Below are positions 61,047 to 64,000 of a stretch of 64,000 nucleotides of DNA, one piece after another. The notes beneath the pieces were generated by a model. The model had not been told where the DNA came from, ran no database searches, and saw nothing but the letters and a program-made list of their open reading frames with translations. Origin of the DNA: Emticicia sp. 21SJ11W-3 (GTDB taxonomy: Bacteria; Bacteroidota; Bacteroidia; Cytophagales; Spirosomataceae); NCBI RefSeq assembly GCF_024138715.1, contig NZ_CP092074.1:744001-808000 (forward strand), in the 5' to 3' direction. Numbering within the stretch: position 1 is the first letter of the stretch; each line of letters starts with the position of its first letter. Position numbers and translations under genes: made by a program.

Positions 61047-62168
61047 TTATTTCAGCTTGTTGTATTTCCGGCTTAGTTCCAATACCTTGTCGGTAGGTAA
61101 AGCTTTGATGGTGCCGTTGGCGCCTTTGGTGGTTTGTGCGGCAAACATGGCATTAATGATGGCCTCTTCGGTGGCCTCAATGGCAGCCAGAAAGAGCGGA
61201 GATACGTCATCATTCCGCAGTTCAGTAGCTTCATAGAATCGGGTAGAAGCGTTATGAGCCACCCGTAATGGTTTGGCCGTTGAGAAAGCAATTACGTAGT
61301 CGCCACTTCCGTTAGAGGCAATGCCCCCGGTTTTGGCCAGCCCGAAGATGGCCCTTTTGGCCAGCCTTTCCAGATTACGCGCCGTAATGGGCGCATCGGT
61401 AGCCACTACTATCATACAAGACCCGTCGGCAGGGTCGTTCAGTTGGTCGTTCAAAAAATACTGGTTCAGTTCTTCACCCACAGGCACACCGTTTATTTGT
61501 AATACACCACCAAAATTGGTTTGCACAATTACGCCCACCGTATAGCCGCCAGATTTGGCAGGCAAAACCCTTGATGCCGTACCGATGCCGCCTTTCCAGC
61601 CGAAACAGACAGTGCCGGTGCCTGCACCCACGTTGCCTTCCTGCACTTTGCCGGTGGTGGCGGTTTCTATGGCTTTCAGTACGTGTGCTTTGGTAATGTG
61701 CCTGCCGGTTATGTCGTTCAGGTAGCTGTCGTTGGTTTCGCCGATAACCGGATTCACCGACCGCACCTTTTCGTTGCCTTTTTGTGCCAGGGTGTAGTCA
61801 ATCACGGCGTCGGCAGCGGTGGGTACCGAAAGCGTATTGGTAAGCACAATGGGCGTTTCAATATTGCCTAGTTCCTGCACCTGGCTAATGCCCGTTAGCT
61901 TGCCAAAACCGTTGGCTACAAAAATGGCGGCAGGTACTTTATCCTGAAAAAGATTGCCCTCGTGCGGAACAACGGCCGTTACGCCTGTATGAATCTTCTC
62001 TCCGTCTGCCAAGGTGGTATGCCCAATTTTTACGCCGGCCACATCTGTTATGGCATTGTTGATGCCGGGTTTCATAACCCCTGTTTTGATGCCCAGTTCT
62101 CGAGGGCGTTTTTGTTGAGCTTCAACCGCTATGCTTAACAAAGGCAGAAAAAAGAGAAGTAGTTTCAT
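61047..62168 (-). CDS. P1/S58 family N-terminal-nucleophile peptidase, DmpA-like, secreted
   Basis: 373 aa with a signal peptide ending VEAQ. It belongs to the DmpA/BapA aminopeptidase family. The self-cleavage site is Gly-Ser in ADGSCMIVVATDAPI; the new N-terminal Ser is at about residue 250. VGAGTGTVCFGWKGGIGTAS and NTLSVPTAADAV are family motifs. The chain is expected to split into alpha and beta parts. It hydrolyses N-terminal D- or L-amino acids or beta-peptides in the periplasm. It is 26 bases downstream of a membrane-anchored putative regulator, so probably in one operon. Confidence 0.92.
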   Translation of the reverse strand: MKLLLFFLPLLSIAVEAQQKRPRELGIKTGVMKPGINNAITDVAGVKIGHTTLADGEKIHTGVTAVVPHEGNLFQDKVPAAIFVANGFGKLTGISQVQELGNIETPIVLTNTLSVPTAADAVIDYTLAQKGNEKVRSVNPVIGETNDSYLNDITGRHITKAHVLKAIETATTGKVQEGNVGAGTGTVCFGWKGGIGTASRVLPAKSGGYTVGVIVQTNFGGVLQINGVPVGEELNQYFLNDQLNDPADGSCMIVVATDAPITARNLERLAKRAIFGLAKTGGIASNGSGDYVIAFSTAKPLRVAHNASTRFYEATELRNDDVSPLFLAAIEATEEAIINAMFAAQTTKGANGTIKALPTDKVLELSRKYNKLK

Positions 62169-62194
62169 ACATTTAATCTATTAATTGGAAAGGC

Positions 62195-63505
62195 CTAACG
62201 GCCAAAAGTGTCTTCATAAATAACCTGGCCGTTGCCTCTTGAAAGTTTAACAGCATCTACAAGCCCTGCACCCTGAAACTGATACGTAAGGCCAATAATT
62301 TTGCTACCTGCGCCTTTATGGGGGAAATCGAACGCCAGTTTATTGTCTACAAATATTTTTACATGGTTATTGACTGCCTCACACCGAACTGCTACAAAGT
62401 GGTTGAAGTCAACCCCAAAACCTGATAAGTCGTTGGTTTTACCAGGTATTTCTTTGTCGATATAGAACAGGGTGTTTTCTGAAATACAACCTTTGGCCGA
62501 CAGCCGGATGAGGATAGCCGAACCTTCGGTAAGCAGGCCTATTTCTGAATACTGGCAAACGGCTGCACCCTCTTTATAGGTGTTTTGTATGGTGGTTTCA
62601 TAAATGAAACTATCAGTGCTGATGTCGCCGAAATCCTTCAGGTTCATGTATTGCACCGATGGCGCGGTGGGTTGCAGGTTGATATGCCGTGCCTCTATTT
62701 TTTCAACTGTCAATCCCAGTTTTCCGTCTTGAATTGCCTCCTGCTGTTTGAAATATACCGGAACAGGCTCCTGGTTTATCAGCGGCAGCCAGCCGTTGGT
62801 TTTTATAAAAAGCTGATGCTCTTTGATAACCTGATGGCCTACTACCAGCTTGGCCTGAAAAAAGCCCGGGTAATAATAGATAGAGGTATGCTGATGCTGA
62901 TTGCGCGCAACACGGGTTCGTTTGGAGGAATCCCAGCTTTGTTGAATATACACCGAATCTTCAGGTGCTTTGGAGGCATCATAATCAAAAATAACTGAAT
63001 TAGGTACGCCCGATGCCACCACTTTTTTGCTGCTGAATTGGTAATCGGCAGGGTTCAGCTGCGCTGATGTGTTTACGTCTTTTTTTGCAAGCAACAACCA
63101 GCCTACAATGCCTGTTGCCAGTAAAATGGGCAGAATAAACGAGAAAAGATACGGGCGTTTGCGTACCTCGGGTTTGTTGGCAGGTATTTGAGCCGCTGTA
63201 ACGGCAGACGCCTGCTGTGGCATTTCGGCTGCCTGGTGCTGACGGAAATCCCGCCAGTTTTCAAAACCTGTGTACTGTGCCAGCGTGTTCAGGGTAGTGG
63301 CGGTAGGTGCAGACTCATACTTTACCTTGCCCCAGATGCGCTTCAACGTGGTGGGGCTGAGGGTTACAGAGGTAACATCAAATATCTGTTGTGATAACTC
63401 TTCAAAATCGCGGTTGCTCCATTGGGTGCTGTTTCCCCAGCCCAGTTTCTCTTCAATCAGGGTTTTGCATCGGGTTAGCAGTATGTCATCTGTATCGGTT
63501 TTCAA
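62195..63505 (-). CDS. Single-span membrane protein with N-terminal DNA-binding-like domain and large exported part
   Basis: 436 aa. The first ~90 residues (WSNRDFEELSQQIFDVTSVT, SPTTLKRIWGKVKY, TLNTLAQYTGFENWRDFRQH) form a helix-turn-helix-like domain. One membrane helix follows (about 118-140, FILPILLATGIVGWLLLA). The exported C-terminal 290 residues include a laminin-G/jelly-roll-like stretch near the end (NHVKIFVDNKLAFDFPHKGA). This looks like a Bacteroidota one-component sensor or anti-sigma-like regulator. The family name is not known to me. It is cotranscribed with the DmpA-like peptidase. Confidence 0.8.
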   Translation of the reverse strand: MKTDTDDILLTRCKTLIEEKLGWGNSTQWSNRDFEELSQQIFDVTSVTLSPTTLKRIWGKVKYESAPTATTLNTLAQYTGFENWRDFRQHQAAEMPQQASAVTAAQIPANKPEVRKRPYLFSFILPILLATGIVGWLLLAKKDVNTSAQLNPADYQFSSKKVVASGVPNSVIFDYDASKAPEDSVYIQQSWDSSKRTRVARNQHQHTSIYYYPGFFQAKLVVGHQVIKEHQLFIKTNGWLPLINQEPVPVYFKQQEAIQDGKLGLTVEKIEARHINLQPTAPSVQYMNLKDFGDISTDSFIYETTIQNTYKEGAAVCQYSEIGLLTEGSAILIRLSAKGCISENTLFYIDKEIPGKTNDLSGFGVDFNHFVAVRCEAVNNHVKIFVDNKLAFDFPHKGAGSKIIGLTYQFQGAGLVDAVKLSRGNGQVIYEDTFGR

Positions 63506-63645
63506 GCGTTTATGGGCTGTGGGGTGGTTTGAATAATCTTGAACAGACTTGAAAAGGCTATGAATAGAACCGTTGGCAGAGGCTTCATAAATTGTCAGGT
63601 CGATTCGGTGAATCAGTAATTAAATTCTAAAACACTAACAAAGCT

Positions 63646-64000
63646 ATGCAAAAGAACACAAAAACAGGGGTGCTGGCAGCAGTTTTTTTCGCCTTCTTAT
63701 TTCTTTCATTTGCTGCCTCTGCGCAGGACGACAAAGCCAAACGTCCGTCGCCGCCGGTTACGGCATCAGGCATTATCAATGGTAAAAGTGTAACTATTAA
63801 CTATGGCCAGCCCTCAGTAAAAGGCCGCGAGATTTGGGGTAACCTGGTGCCTTATGGTGAAGTATGGCGTGCAGGTGCCAATGAGGCCACAACCATTGCG
63901 TTTGCTAAAGATGTAACCATTGAGGGCAAGACGCTTCCGGCTGGCAAATATGGTTTCTTTACCATACCCGGTGCCAACGAATGGACCATCATATTTAATA
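63646..64000 (+). CDS. DUF2911 secreted protein, 5' part (runs past the window edge)
   Basis: At least 118 aa from the ATG at 63646, open to the end of the window. Signal peptide (FLSFAASAQ), then DUF2911 features: SPPVTASGIINGKSVTINYG, VKGREIWGNLVPYGEVWRAG, ANEATTIAFAKDVTIEGKTL and GKYGFFTIPG. DUF2911 proteins are common exported beta-sandwich proteins of Bacteroidota with unknown function, sometimes fused to TPRs. Divergent from the membrane regulator (140-base gap). Confidence 0.9.
   Translation, partial: MQKNTKTGVLAAVFFAFLFLSFAASAQDDKAKRPSPPVTASGIINGKSVTINYGQPSVKGREIWGNLVPYGEVWRAGANEATTIAFAKDVTIEGKTLPAGKYGFFTIPGANEWTIIFN

Overview
The window is chromosomal DNA from a Bacteroidota bacterium, probably a member of the Cytophagales (Spirosomaceae/Cytophagaceae-like). 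The reasons are two SusC/SusD pairs, many Sec and lipoprotein signal peptides ending in FAQ/YAQ/SC, an OmpA protein with the PorE layout, AT-rich Shine-Dalgarno-poor leaders, and promoters that fit the Bacteroidetes pattern TTG-N19..22-TAnnTTTG. The genus cannot be fixed from the sequence alone. No rRNA, tRNA, CRISPR array, phage or intact insertion sequence was found.

Layout. 1-17.9 kb holds mixed housekeeping and envelope genes: the 3' end of fabH, a PorE-like OmpA protein, a MOSC protein, a mini cytochrome b5, thiL with an NlpC/P60 peptidase, a large PQQ-like/HEAT/cytochrome c dehydrogenase, a Rdx-family protein, and a minus-strand pair made of a beta-helix protein and a diheme cytochrome. 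A Crp/Fnr regulator, an esterase and several unknowns follow. 18.0-21.3 kb is a compact minus-strand operon: AzgA-type purine permease, signal-peptide-bearing MTA/SAH nucleosidase, and PatB-type C-S lyase. 21.4-31.8 kb holds a Gfo/Idh/MocA oxidoreductase, a PH-AAA+ ATPase with a small FW-motif protein, OsmC with an alpha/beta hydrolase and an AraC regulator, a NrtR-like regulator divergent from an orphan ABC ATPase, hisB and ruvC. 31.8-35.3 kb is a flippase-like membrane protein, a GT2 glycosyltransferase and an M19 dipeptidase.

36-60 kb is a carbohydrate-type locus: susC-susD, susC-susD, a giant FG-GAP/ASPIC-UnbV lipoprotein, a Tat carboxylesterase, a Tat TIM-barrel isomerase, two tandem esterases, and a three-gene set resembling the FAD-glucose/glucoside-3-dehydrogenase complex (Tat small subunit, signal-less GMC flavoprotein with a 3Fe-4S-type Cys motif, and a cytochrome c/FG-GAP lipoprotein). 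Taken together these suggest uptake of a glycoside through SusCD and its de-esterification and oxidation in the periplasm. That is inference. 60-64 kb holds an unknown secreted protein, a DmpA-type P1 peptidase in operon with a membrane-anchored putative regulator, and the start of a DUF2911 gene.

The least explained structure is non-coding. The two susC genes have long leaders (about 420 and 620 nt from the best promoter). The second contains repeated decoy copies of its own translation start. A degenerate GTGAATGA-type repeat family occurs in three intergenic gaps, one of them a large inverted repeat.
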